NCBI GenBank assembly: GCA_002363575.1
Contig: DEWI01000159.1
Span: forward strand, 1-15,163
Origin: Verrucomicrobia bacterium UBA3214
GTDB taxonomy: Bacteria; Verrucomicrobiota; Kiritimatiellia; RFP12; UBA1067
DNA: 15,163 nucleotides
Direction: 5' to 3'
Part shown: positions 1 through 6,914 of the stretch, in pieces
Layout: the number at the start of each line of letters is the position of its first letter
Numbering within the stretch: position 1 is the stretch's first letter
The notes under the pieces: model-generated
Told to the model about the DNA's origin: nothing
Databases searched by the model: none
Seen by the model: only the letters and a program-made list of their open reading frames with translations
Position numbers and translations under genes: made by a program

Positions 1-222
1 GGCGTGCGCGATGCCGCGCTGCGCCACCAAGGCTCTTTCCAGGTGTTCATAGATGTGGCGATGGAAGACGGCGGCGTAGTGACAATCGACCTCGGGCCGT
101 CCTGCCGCGTCACCCCGGATGTCGCATTCCTCGCGGAAATCTCCAAACTCGTCCCGCAGAGCGACACCGCATTCCATCCTTCCGAAAAGATATACCTCGC
201 CCCCCCGCCTGCCTATCAGTAG
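1..222 (+). CDS. dnaE: C-terminal end of DNA polymerase III alpha subunit (partial)
   Basis: Only the last 73 or so codons are in the window; the frame is open to the left edge and ends at TAG 220-222. The visible residues follow the pattern of the extreme C-terminus of short-type DnaE proteins: a 'G.F.V.IDV' strand, then 'VVTIDLG', then 'RVTPD..FLAEISKLV', which resembles the usual '(L/I)..G...V.P...LL.EL..LL' ending. DnaE is the cytoplasmic replicative polymerase subunit. If the call is right, this is a core gene unrelated to the sugar-degradation genes that follow and marks the left border of that locus. A GC hairpin starts at the stop codon, in line with transcription ending here. The assignment rests on a short, weakly conserved tail and would need the upstream sequence to confirm. 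Confidence 0.55.
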   Translation, partial: GVRDAALRHQGSFQVFIDVAMEDGGVVTIDLGPSCRVTPDVAFLAEISKLVPQSDTAFHPSEKIYLAPPPAYQ

Positions 223-256
223 CCGCGCCACGCGGCAGAATCTTTCGCTTTTCGCA
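222..256 (+). terminator. Possible intrinsic terminator after the dnaE-like gene
   Basis: A perfect 6-bp GC stem with a 3-nt loop (GCCGCG-CCA-CGCGGC, 222-236) begins at the last base of the stop codon. It is followed by a T-rich but interrupted tract (TCTTTCGCTTTTC). The stem is short and the T run is broken by CG, so termination may be inefficient. It would separate the upstream gene from the promoter at about 302-331. Confidence 0.45.
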
Positions 257-301
257 GGCCTGGAATGCGCCGCTCCAAGCGCTAGAAATTTTGGCGGGTG
301 C

Positions 302-331
302 GCGACACGCCACTCTTAAATATGGTATAAT
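302..331 (+). promoter_or_regulatory. Extended -10 sigma-70-type promoter for the carbohydrate operon
   Basis: A perfect TATAAT lies at 326-331 and is preceded by TGG (323-325), giving an extended -10 element TGnTATAAT. A weak -35 candidate GCGACA (302-307, four of six matches to TTGACA) sits 18 bp upstream. Transcription would start near 338, leaving a leader of about 205 nt before the ATG at 545. The box stands out because the surroundings are GC-rich. No operator could be identified. Confidence 0.6.
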
Positions 332-337
332 ACCTCG

Positions 338-544
338 TGTCATGATCGATACTGGCATGAGCAAAACACGCGAATTGCGCGGAGGCGGCGAAGGAAGGCG
401 CGGGCCTGTTTTCGCCGGCGGGAAGATATTACCCCCCCAATAAATACAATATAAGCGTTTCGCGCCTTGCCGCATCAGGGCTTTTCGCGGCTTTTATCCC
501 TGTTTTCGCTCCACGCATTTCACCTCTGGAAAGGACGAGGGGAA
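338..544 (+). other. Leader region (about 205 nt) upstream of the metallophosphoesterase
   Basis: This stretch lies between the predicted transcription start and the first start codon. It contains an AT-rich island around 421-460 within GC-rich DNA, a loose CAGGG/CCCTG inverted repeat with a 17-nt loop at about 476-502, and a 33-codon open frame (342-443) without a ribosome-binding site. I do not recognise a riboswitch or a known leader. The ribosome-binding site at its end is AAGGACGAGGGGAA (531-544). Confidence 0.35.
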
Positions 545-1957
545 ATGAGTGACGGATTGTCACGTCGTGATTTCCTCAAGGAACTGCTTGCCGCCGCCGG
601 AGTATTCGGCGGCACGCTTGGCGGCGGCCGCATCTTCGCCGCTCCTCCGGGCTGGCGGCCGCAAGGGAAGCCGAATCTCACCGTCGGGCTTGTGAGCGAT
701 ACGCATTTGCGTACGGCGCGTCCGTGGCCCGATACGTTCTATCGCCGCGCGCTTGAATATTTCCGCGATGCCGGCGCGGATGTAGTGGTGCATTGCGGGG
801 ACATGGCCAACTACGGCGAAGTCGAAGCGATAGCGCACCATCTCGAAGTCTGGCGAGAAGTCTTCCCCGGCGGCAAAGCTCCGGACGGGCGCAAAGTCGA
901 ACTTCTCGCCGTGGCCGGGAATCACGACCTTGAAGGGCAGGGGCTGAACGCATACGTCCGCAAAGTCTATGAGTCGCCCGGTTTCTTTGCGCAGCACATC
1001 CTTTCCGCGGATCTCCCCGGCCATTGGGAACGCATTTGGGGCGAGCCGTACAAGCCGGTCTGGCACAAGGAGATAAAAGGCTACCACTTCTTCGGCCGCA
1101 ACTGGAAAGTGGATGAAATGGAGACGGCGCGGCAGATCGACGAACTCGGCCCGAAGCTCGGTCTCGACGAGGGGAACAGGCCTTTCTTCCTCGTGTCGCA
1201 TTCGCGCCCGCTGCCGCCGATGCGCAACGCCATGCGCCGCTATCGCAGGAACGCGCTCGCCTTCTTCGGCCACTGCCATTTCAGCGCGACCGACTGGAAG
1301 ACGGTGTATTACGACTCCGGAACATTCCCCCGCATACAGGTCCCGCCGTGCATTTCCCCAGACTGGGATATCAAATTCGCGAAAAGCGCCGCTCCGTTCA
1401 ACTGCGTCCCGGAAGGGAAACAGGCCGCCGGACGCTGCCGCCAGGGATTTGTCATGCGCGTATGGGACGACATGCTTGCCATAGAGCGCAGGGAATTTGC
1501 CGAAGGCGGCAGTCTCGGCGCGGATTGGGTCATGCCGTTCGGCGAGTCCGCCCCGCATCCGTTCTCCGTCGAAGCGTTGAAAGAGAAGATCGGCGCGCCG
1601 GCTTTCCCGGCGGATGCGAGACTGCAAATCGGGCAAGTCGAAACGGCCGACGGCGCGCATGCCGCAAGATTGACAATCCCGCCGGCGGACGCCAACCCCG
1701 CCTCGCGCGTCTATGCCTACGACGTGGAGATGGCGTGCGCGAAGGGCGGCGAGAGACTGCGCAAGACCGTGTATGCCGCCGGATGCAACATGGGCGTCGG
1801 CCACGAGACGAACGGCGGCGTGACGGTTCTCGAAGTGCCGTTTGCGGAGCTGCCGCCAGGCGACACGCTTGCGGCGGCCGTCTGGCCGAAGACTTCTCTC
1901 GGCACGGCAGGCAAGGCCATTGCCGCTAGGATGAAACTGGAAAGGAGCGAGGCTTGA
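545..1957 (+). CDS. Tat-exported calcineurin-like metallophosphoesterase
   Basis: Predicted 470-residue metal-dependent phosphoesterase. The N-terminus has a twin-arginine signal (SRRDFLK near residue 6, then a small hydrophobic stretch), suggesting folded export through Tat. All calcineurin-type metal and active-site motifs are visible in order: D52-T-H54, GD (D86), GNHD (N126, H127), H219 in VSHSR and GHCH (H243, H245). After about residue 345 comes a C-terminal, probably beta-rich region that I do not recognise. A TTG at 467 would lengthen the frame by 26 codons. The ATG at 545 is preferred because it follows a purine-rich ribosome-binding site (531-544) and places the RR motif correctly. 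The gene overlaps the next one by 4 nt, so it is the first gene of the operon. The substrate is unknown; a phosphorylated or otherwise esterified glycan, a phosphodiester or a nucleotide are all possible. Confidence 0.85.
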   Translation: MSDGLSRRDFLKELLAAAGVFGGTLGGGRIFAAPPGWRPQGKPNLTVGLVSDTHLRTARPWPDTFYRRALEYFRDAGADVVVHCGDMANYGEVEAIAHHLEVWREVFPGGKAPDGRKVELLAVAGNHDLEGQGLNAYVRKVYESPGFFAQHILSADLPGHWERIWGEPYKPVWHKEIKGYHFFGRNWKVDEMETARQIDELGPKLGLDEGNRPFFLVSHSRPLPPMRNAMRRYRRNALAFFGHCHFSATDWKTVYYDSGTFPRIQVPPCISPDWDIKFAKSAAPFNCVPEGKQAAGRCRQGFVMRVWDDMLAIERREFAEGGSLGADWVMPFGESAPHPFSVEALKEKIGAPAFPADARLQIGQVETADGAHAARLTIPPADANPASRVYAYDVEMACAKGGERLRKTVYAAGCNMGVGHETNGGVTVLEVPFAELPPGDTLAAAVWPKTSLGTAGKAIAARMKLERSEA

Positions 1958-3480
1958 AACCGTCCCGTAGCACAATCTCCGTTTCGCTTGCGCTCGCGCA
2001 GGCGGTGGCGATCGCGGCGCCTTCGCCGCAGCGCATCGAGTACTCGCCGCTTTTGTTCGGTTCGTTCATCGAGCAGTTCGACAAGGTCGTATATGGCGGC
2101 ATATACGATCCCGGTTCGCCGCTTTCCGATGAAGACGGCTTTCGCAAAGACGTGATCGACGCGCTGCGCGAAATCAAGTGTTCCATCGTGCGCTGGCCCG
2201 GCGGTTGCTTCGCCTCGGCATATCATTGGAAGGACGGCGTCGGCCCGGTGCGCGAGCCTGTTTGGGACAAGGCTTGGAACTGCGAAGAGCCAAACACTTT
2301 CGGCACCGACGAATTCATAAAGTGGTGCCGGAAGGTGGGCTGCGAGCCTTACTTGTGCACGAACGCGGGCTCCGGCGACGGCGAGGAAATGTCGGACTGG
2401 GTGCAATACTGCAACTTGAACGAAGGGCGCTGTGGCAGGCGGCGCATCGCAAACGGCTTCCCGCAGCCGCACGGCGTGAAGTACTGGAGCATCGGAAACG
2501 AAAACGGCGGCGGCCACGAAATCGGCCGCAAGAGAGCCGAAGACTGGGGGCATATCGTCTGCGAAAGCGCCAAGATGATGCGCGCGGCTGACAGGTCGAT
2601 ATTCATCGCGGCGGCGGGTTCGCCGGTGACAGAGAAGTGGAACAAGTCCCTCCTCTCCGGCGCGGGGAGGCTGATAGATTTCATTTGCGTGCACACGTAT
2701 CCGGACAAGCTTCTGCAGGTGGACAATCCTTCGCCCTATCTGAAGTGCATGATGTTCACGCGCCGGCCGGAGAACATGATAGCCAACGTTGCGCGGCAGC
2801 TGGAGGAGGCGGGATTCGGCGGCGGGAAGATCGGCATCGCCATCGACGAATGGAATTTGCGCTCGTGGCACCATCCTGGCTTCGGCAAGTTCGAGCGCGG
2901 CTCGAAGATGGACGTGGCCGCGCGCCGCCGCAACGACCGCGCAGCCACATACACTATGGCCGACGCCGTATTCACCGCCTGCTTTCTCAATGCCTGCATC
3001 CGCCACGGCGACATCGTGAAAATGGCCGCTTTCGCTCCCGTGGTGAACGCGCGCGGCGCGATATTCGTCCATCCGAAAGGCATCGTCAAGCGCACGACGT
3101 ATCACGCCTTCTGGATGTATGCGAATCTCCTGGAGAAATACGCCGTGCCGTTCGAAGCGGAGTGCGACGAACTCTCGGACGGCAACAAGAGCGTGCCGGT
3201 GCTGGACGCGATCTTGACGGAATCGGAGGACGAACGCAGGAAAGCGATCGCCGCCGTCAATAAACATCCGTCCGAAACGCGGAAACTCGACGTGGCGGCG
3301 CTGGCGACGGAGGGGAGCGTCCGCGCCGTCGTCCTCGCAGGCGATAGCCCCGACGCATTCAACGACGTCGGCGCGGAAGAGCGCGTCGTCCCCTTCGAGA
3401 CGCCTCTTGCGGTCGAAAACGGCAAGGTGGAATTGCCGCCGCACTCCGTTTCAATCATCATGATGGAGGCGAAGCAATGA
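1954..3480 (+). CDS. GH51 alpha-L-arabinofuranosidase, exported
   Basis: A 508-residue protein of normal length for GH51, which removes terminal alpha-L-arabinofuranosyl residues from arabinan, arabinoxylan and arabinogalactan by a retaining mechanism. The barrel begins with 'LFGSFIEQF' and contains 'RWPGGCFASAYHW'. The acid/base is E183 in 'WSIGNENGG' and the nucleophile E299 in 'IAIDEWN'; their 116-residue spacing fits the family. The last 170 or so residues form the usual beta-sandwich. Residues 1-22 look like a Sec signal peptide. The start is TTG at 1954 with AAGGAG (1942-1947) six nt upstream; it overlaps the previous TGA by 4 nt (TTGA), so translation is probably coupled. The stop overlaps the next ATG in the same way. 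Confidence 0.9.
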   Translation: MKPSRSTISVSLALAQAVAIAAPSPQRIEYSPLLFGSFIEQFDKVVYGGIYDPGSPLSDEDGFRKDVIDALREIKCSIVRWPGGCFASAYHWKDGVGPVREPVWDKAWNCEEPNTFGTDEFIKWCRKVGCEPYLCTNAGSGDGEEMSDWVQYCNLNEGRCGRRRIANGFPQPHGVKYWSIGNENGGGHEIGRKRAEDWGHIVCESAKMMRAADRSIFIAAAGSPVTEKWNKSLLSGAGRLIDFICVHTYPDKLLQVDNPSPYLKCMMFTRRPENMIANVARQLEEAGFGGGKIGIAIDEWNLRSWHHPGFGKFERGSKMDVAARRRNDRAATYTMADAVFTACFLNACIRHGDIVKMAAFAPVVNARGAIFVHPKGIVKRTTYHAFWMYANLLEKYAVPFEAECDELSDGNKSVPVLDAILTESEDERRKAIAAVNKHPSETRKLDVAALATEGSVRAVVLAGDSPDAFNDVGAEERVVPFETPLAVENGKVELPPHSVSIIMMEAKQ

Positions 3481-4817
3481 ACAAGATGAAATGCCTTGCG
3501 TTTGCGACGCTGGCGGCGGGCTGGGCGCTGGCGGCGGACTTCAACGTCCGCGAGTTCGGCGCGATGGGCGACGGCGAGACGAAAGACACGATCGCGATAC
3601 AGTCCGCCATCGACGCGGCGAACGCGAAAGGCGGCGGCAGGGTCGTCATCGAAGGCGGCACGTTCCTTTCCGGCGCGCTCATGCTGAAAAGCGGCGTGGA
3701 GCTTTACATCGACCGCACGGCGAAACTCCTGGCCTCTCCGGACATCGCCGATTTTCCCGACTGGCCCGACGGTCACGTCGTGCGCGAAAACCTCCCGCGC
3801 CAGCGCCTTGCCGCGTTCATCTACGCGGACGAAGCCGCCAACATCGCAATCGCCGGCTCGGGCACGATCGACTGCAACGGCAAATACCATATCAAGGAAA
3901 AGGCGAATCCCGACTGGAAAGGCTGGCGATACGAGCGCGTGCATCCAATGCCGAAGACGCTGCCGCGCGTCGTGTTCTTCGCTGGCTGCCGCGACGTCTC
4001 GATACGGGATGTGACGATGACAGGCCAGCCGGCAGGCTGGAGCTACTGGATACACGATTGCGACCGCGTGCAGATCGCCGGGCTGAAGATCCTCGCGAAC
4101 GTCCGCTACCCAAACAACGACGGCATACACGTGAACTGCTCGCGGGACGTGACGATTTCCGGCTGCATCATCGAAACCGGCGACGATTCGATAGTCGTCA
4201 GGGCCAACAGCCGTTCGCTGAAGGAGAACAAGCCCTGCGAGAGAATCGTCGTGAACAACTGCACGCTGCGCTCGTGGTCCAGCGGCATACGCATCGGCTG
4301 GATTGACGACGGCGCCATCCGCGATTGCGTCTTCTCCGACATCGCCATGCACGACACGTCGGTGGGAGTCTCGGTGAATCTTCCGAAGCGCCGCAACAAG
4401 CCGGGCTGGACGGACTACGGGCGCGAGGCTACGCTTGTGGAGAACCTCCAGTTCTCCAACATACGCATGAACGGGATTTACGCGCGTCCCGTGCTGATTA
4501 CGATGGTGGGCGAGGAGGCGGGGACGCACATCGCCGCCGTCCGCGATCTCTATTTCACGAATATCCACGCCACGGGGCTGGAGTTTCCGCTTCTCGAAGG
4601 ACGCGAGGGCATGGCGATTGAAAACATCGTCTTCTCGAACTGCTCCTTCAAGAGAGTGCCGGAGACTTCCCTCCAGGAGGATTGGCGGCGCCACGGCTAC
4701 GCCGTAAACGACCGCCGCCCCAGCGACGGCTATTTGACGCGCCACGCAAAAGGCGTGCGCTTCGACAACACCGTTTTCGACGATCTTACCGAAACAACCA
4801 AAGGAGTCAAACAATGA
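3477..4817 (+). CDS. GH28-like right-handed beta-helix protein (polygalacturonase family, divergent)
   Basis: A 446-residue protein with a Sec signal (residues 1-19) and the start of a pectinase-type beta-helix ('DFNVREFGAMGDGETKDT'). GH28 enzymes hydrolyse galacturonan or rhamnogalacturonan. The catalytic aspartates are kept: D215 in 'NNDGIHV' and D236/D237 in 'GDDSIVVR', with the 21-residue spacing of fungal polygalacturonase. However, the GHG histidine position reads SSG (S269), and the place of the carboxylate-binding RIK motif reads SVN (about 299-301). Endo-polygalacturonase activity is therefore unlikely; an exo-acting or rhamnogalacturonan-type role is more plausible. GGAGG (3465-3469) precedes the ATG by 7 nt. 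Both ends overlap the neighbouring genes by 4 nt. Confidence 0.8.
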   Translation: MNKMKCLAFATLAAGWALAADFNVREFGAMGDGETKDTIAIQSAIDAANAKGGGRVVIEGGTFLSGALMLKSGVELYIDRTAKLLASPDIADFPDWPDGHVVRENLPRQRLAAFIYADEAANIAIAGSGTIDCNGKYHIKEKANPDWKGWRYERVHPMPKTLPRVVFFAGCRDVSIRDVTMTGQPAGWSYWIHDCDRVQIAGLKILANVRYPNNDGIHVNCSRDVTISGCIIETGDDSIVVRANSRSLKENKPCERIVVNNCTLRSWSSGIRIGWIDDGAIRDCVFSDIAMHDTSVGVSVNLPKRRNKPGWTDYGREATLVENLQFSNIRMNGIYARPVLITMVGEEAGTHIAAVRDLYFTNIHATGLEFPLLEGREGMAIENIVFSNCSFKRVPETSLQEDWRRHGYAVNDRRPSDGYLTRHAKGVRFDNTVFDDLTETTKGVKQ

Positions 4818-6733
4818 AACGAACGAAGAAAGCATTCCTTGCCGCCGCTTGCGCCGTTTGCGCCGGCGCCGCGGCCATTGCCGAGACTAACGTTACCGGC
4901 GCCGTCGTCCTCTCCGCCGACGCCGACTGGTCGGCTCTGGGGCCAGTTCGCCTTTCGCCGGGCGCGTCCATCGACCTCGCCGGCAACTCCTTGAAGTGCG
5001 CAGGCTTCGCCGAATATGTCGAACTCGACCATGTGGATACCGACGGCACCCAGTGGATAAACACAGGCTACGAAACCGCGGACGCCACCGCCGGCACTCC
5101 AAGCGGCGGCGACAAAGTCGAAATCAAGTTCCAGATGAAAGATGTCGAAACGCAGCAGTTCCTACTTTGCGCGCGCCCGTCCAAAGGAAACAATTTCGGT
5201 TGCTGGATGACAAAAAACGGGATTCTCTCTTTCGGCTACAGAAATGTGAGCGGAGCGGGAACATACGCTACCAAGCTCGAGCGAGATACCGACTATACGG
5301 TGATAATCGACTACAACAACAAGATATGGAGCGTGAATGATCATTCATTCGACTTCTCCCAAACAGATAGCGGCAAACTTGCGCTGACCGCCGGATACAC
5401 TCTTTCACTCTTTTGCTCGCACACGGCAGGAGCCAATCTCGAGAAAACGTCAGACGTCGCCAATCTTGCCAATTGCCGCTTCTACTATATGAAGATATGG
5501 GACAAGGACGGGAACTTGAAAGTGGATCTCGTTCCCGCGCTTGGCGTGAACGAGAACAAAGTCGGCCTCTACGACCGCGTGCGCAACCGCTTCCTCGCGC
5601 CGCTTAAAAACGGCGGCGCGGCTACGGCGTTCGACGGAGTCTCCGCCCACTGCGAACTCGATTACGTCGATACCGACGGCAAGCAGTATGTAGATACCGG
5701 CTACAAGCCGAATATGACAAACGCTGTCGAGATGACAGTGCAAATGCTCTGGAGCAGCTCATCAAAGCAGACTTTGTTTTGTACTAGAAACAGCTCCGGC
5801 GGAAGATCCTACGAGGCCAGCTATACTGCCGCCGGCAAATACAATTTCGTGTACAGCGCCGGCAACGAAGTCGATACTTCGGCTACCTACGCTTTAAACA
5901 CCGATTGCACAATCCAAACCTTGCCGGACACGTCCGACGAGACAGGCTTTTCGTTGTCCTGCGATGTAAACGACGCCGCAGTTGAAATCCGCCAAAGCGG
6001 ATACAAGCCAAGCAATGCCAACGCCCAAGCGAATTTCTATCTATTCGCCTACCACAAAAACGGGACTTCGATTGGGCAGTACGCCAAGTGCCGCTTTTAC
6101 AATTTCCGCGTGTGGGACGACAAGAATAAAGCGGAGCTGAATGTCGATATGGTGCCGGTCTATCATTTCTCCACAGGAAAAGTGAGATTGTACGATCGCG
6201 TTCGCAAATCCTACAAAGATCCGAGTTCCGATTTCGCGTTCCCTTGGGCAGGGGTGGTGAAGAATACGGCGGCGACGGCGGCGACGCTGGAAGTTTGCGT
6301 GGACGAGGGCGAAAGCGCCGTGAACAGCTGCATCCGGTTCGAGGGCGATATCGACTTCGTGAAGAGCGGAGAAGGCGAATGGACCGTCGGCGGCGACGGG
6401 CTTTCGATCGCCGGCTCCTTCAAGCCTGTCGCGGGGACGGTCTCCGGTATAACGCTCGCCGACGGCGCGACGCTCGATCTTTCCGGTCTGTCGGGGCCAT
6501 ACAGTCTCGACGGCAACGGCCTTGCGTTCGCGGACGGCGCGACGATTTCGCTTGCCATCGGTTCGCGCAAGCCGACGTCCGCCACGCCATTCATCACGTG
6601 GACGGCGGCGCCGTCGAATCTTGCCGGGCTTGCGTTCGTGCGCGGCGCGGACGAGACACAGAAGTTCGGCGTCACGATCGGCGCAGACGGCGTCTATCTC
6701 GCTATCAAGGGTCTTGTCATTGTCTTTCAATAG
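4814..6733 (+). CDS. Exported protein with two LamG-like (concanavalin-type) repeats
   Basis: A 639-residue protein with a Sec signal (residues 1-22, ending near AIA-ET) and no recognisable catalytic motif. Two units of about 190 residues follow one another: 70-262 and 281-470. Each opens with '(H/Y)VDTDG.Q(W/Y)(I/V)(N/D)TGY' and closes with 'CRFY...(I/V)WD' and 'LYDRVR'. This is the layout of LamG-like jelly-roll domains common in surface proteins of Kiritimatiellota-type bacteria. Residues 480-639 are rich in Gly, Ser and Asp with beta-strand periodicity ('ADGATLDLSGLSG', 'ADGATISLA'), like the stalk of surface or autotransporter-like proteins. The ATG at 4814 has AAGGAG 7 nt upstream and overlaps the GH28-like stop by 4 nt; a longer frame from 4682 lacks this. 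A glycan-binding or anchoring role is inferred from its place between glycosidase genes. Confidence 0.75.
   Translation: MKRTKKAFLAAACAVCAGAAAIAETNVTGAVVLSADADWSALGPVRLSPGASIDLAGNSLKCAGFAEYVELDHVDTDGTQWINTGYETADATAGTPSGGDKVEIKFQMKDVETQQFLLCARPSKGNNFGCWMTKNGILSFGYRNVSGAGTYATKLERDTDYTVIIDYNNKIWSVNDHSFDFSQTDSGKLALTAGYTLSLFCSHTAGANLEKTSDVANLANCRFYYMKIWDKDGNLKVDLVPALGVNENKVGLYDRVRNRFLAPLKNGGAATAFDGVSAHCELDYVDTDGKQYVDTGYKPNMTNAVEMTVQMLWSSSSKQTLFCTRNSSGGRSYEASYTAAGKYNFVYSAGNEVDTSATYALNTDCTIQTLPDTSDETGFSLSCDVNDAAVEIRQSGYKPSNANAQANFYLFAYHKNGTSIGQYAKCRFYNFRVWDDKNKAELNVDMVPVYHFSTGKVRLYDRVRKSYKDPSSDFAFPWAGVVKNTAATAATLEVCVDEGESAVNSCIRFEGDIDFVKSGEGEWTVGGDGLSIAGSFKPVAGTVSGITLADGATLDLSGLSGPYSLDGNGLAFADGATISLAIGSRKPTSATPFITWTAAPSNLAGLAFVRGADETQKFGVTIGADGVYLAIKGLVIVFQ
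5021..5599 (+). repeat. LamG-like repeat unit 1 (residues 70-262)
   Basis: First copy of the internal duplication in the LamG protein. It runs from 'ELDHVDTDGTQWINTGY' to 'LYDRVRNRFLA' and matches unit 2 at both ends and at 'CRFYYMKIWD'. The middle parts have diverged, so the duplication is old or the units bind different ligands. Confidence 0.75.
5654..6223 (+). repeat. LamG-like repeat unit 2 (residues 281-470)
   Basis: Second copy, from 'ELDYVDTDGKQYVDTGY' to 'LYDRVRKSYKDP', with 'CRFYNFRVWDD' in the same relative place as in unit 1. The two units are 190 to 193 residues long and are separated by an 18-residue linker. Confidence 0.75.
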
Positions 6734-6914
6734 GCTCCACAGCCTTGGCAATGCCGTCGCCGCCGCCGGCCTGGAGTCCGGCGGCGAAGCGCGGAGCGGC
6801 GCGCAGGTCTTGCGAAGCTCTGCGCCGTCCGTGGCTTTTTCGCGCCGTAGCGGCTGGACTTGCGGGGAGTGTCGCGGCAGATATTGAGTAAGGCAGATCA
6901 AATCAAAGGAAAGC
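6734..6914 (+). other. 181-nt intergenic break between the two gene blocks
   Basis: This is the only sizeable gap inside the sugar-degradation genes; it interrupts a run of 4-nt overlaps. It holds the stem-loop at 6761-6786, a second imperfect hairpin (GCGCAG 6801-6806 with CTGCGC 6820-6825) followed about 10 nt later by TTTTT (6836-6840), and the AAAGGAAA ribosome-binding site (6905-6912) of the next gene. No convincing promoter is visible. Open frames read through it in two phases, but they have neither start signals nor recognisable content. Confidence 0.5.
6761..6786 (+). terminator. Strong GC stem-loop, possible terminator or mRNA processing/stability element
   Basis: A perfect 9-bp inverted repeat (CGCCGCCGG at 6761-6769, CCGGCGGCG at 6778-6786) encloses an 8-nt loop, 27 nt after the LamG stop. 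No T run follows directly. It is therefore not a classical intrinsic terminator by itself. The second hairpin at 6801-6825, with TTTTT at 6836-6840, may act with it. Confidence 0.4.

Noticed and set aside
342..443. 33-codon frame in the leader, possibly a leader peptide
   Set aside because: No ribosome-binding site, no run of regulatory codons and no recognisable sequence; kept only as part of the leader description.
445..455. Second -10-like boxes (TACAAT and TATAAG) in the AT-rich island
   Set aside because: No acceptable -35 at the correct distance, and the TGGTATAAT box upstream is much stronger.
467..544. Upstream TTG start extending the metallophosphoesterase by 26 codons
   Set aside because: No ribosome-binding site there, and it would bury the twin-arginine signal; the ATG at 545 has a good site.
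4682..4813. Upstream extension of the LamG gene into the GH28-like gene
   Set aside because: The extra 44 codons are Arg-rich shadow sequence; the ATG at 4814 has AAGGAG at the right distance and starts a signal peptide.
1717..4835. Two long minus-strand frames (1717-3444 and 3102-4835)
   Set aside because: They are antisense shadows of GH51 and the GH28-like gene; no family features and no sensible start region.
6860..6888. Possible promoter (TTGCGG with ATATT) before the GH27 fusion
   Set aside because: No -10 hexamer at 16-18 bp spacing; the match is too weak to call.
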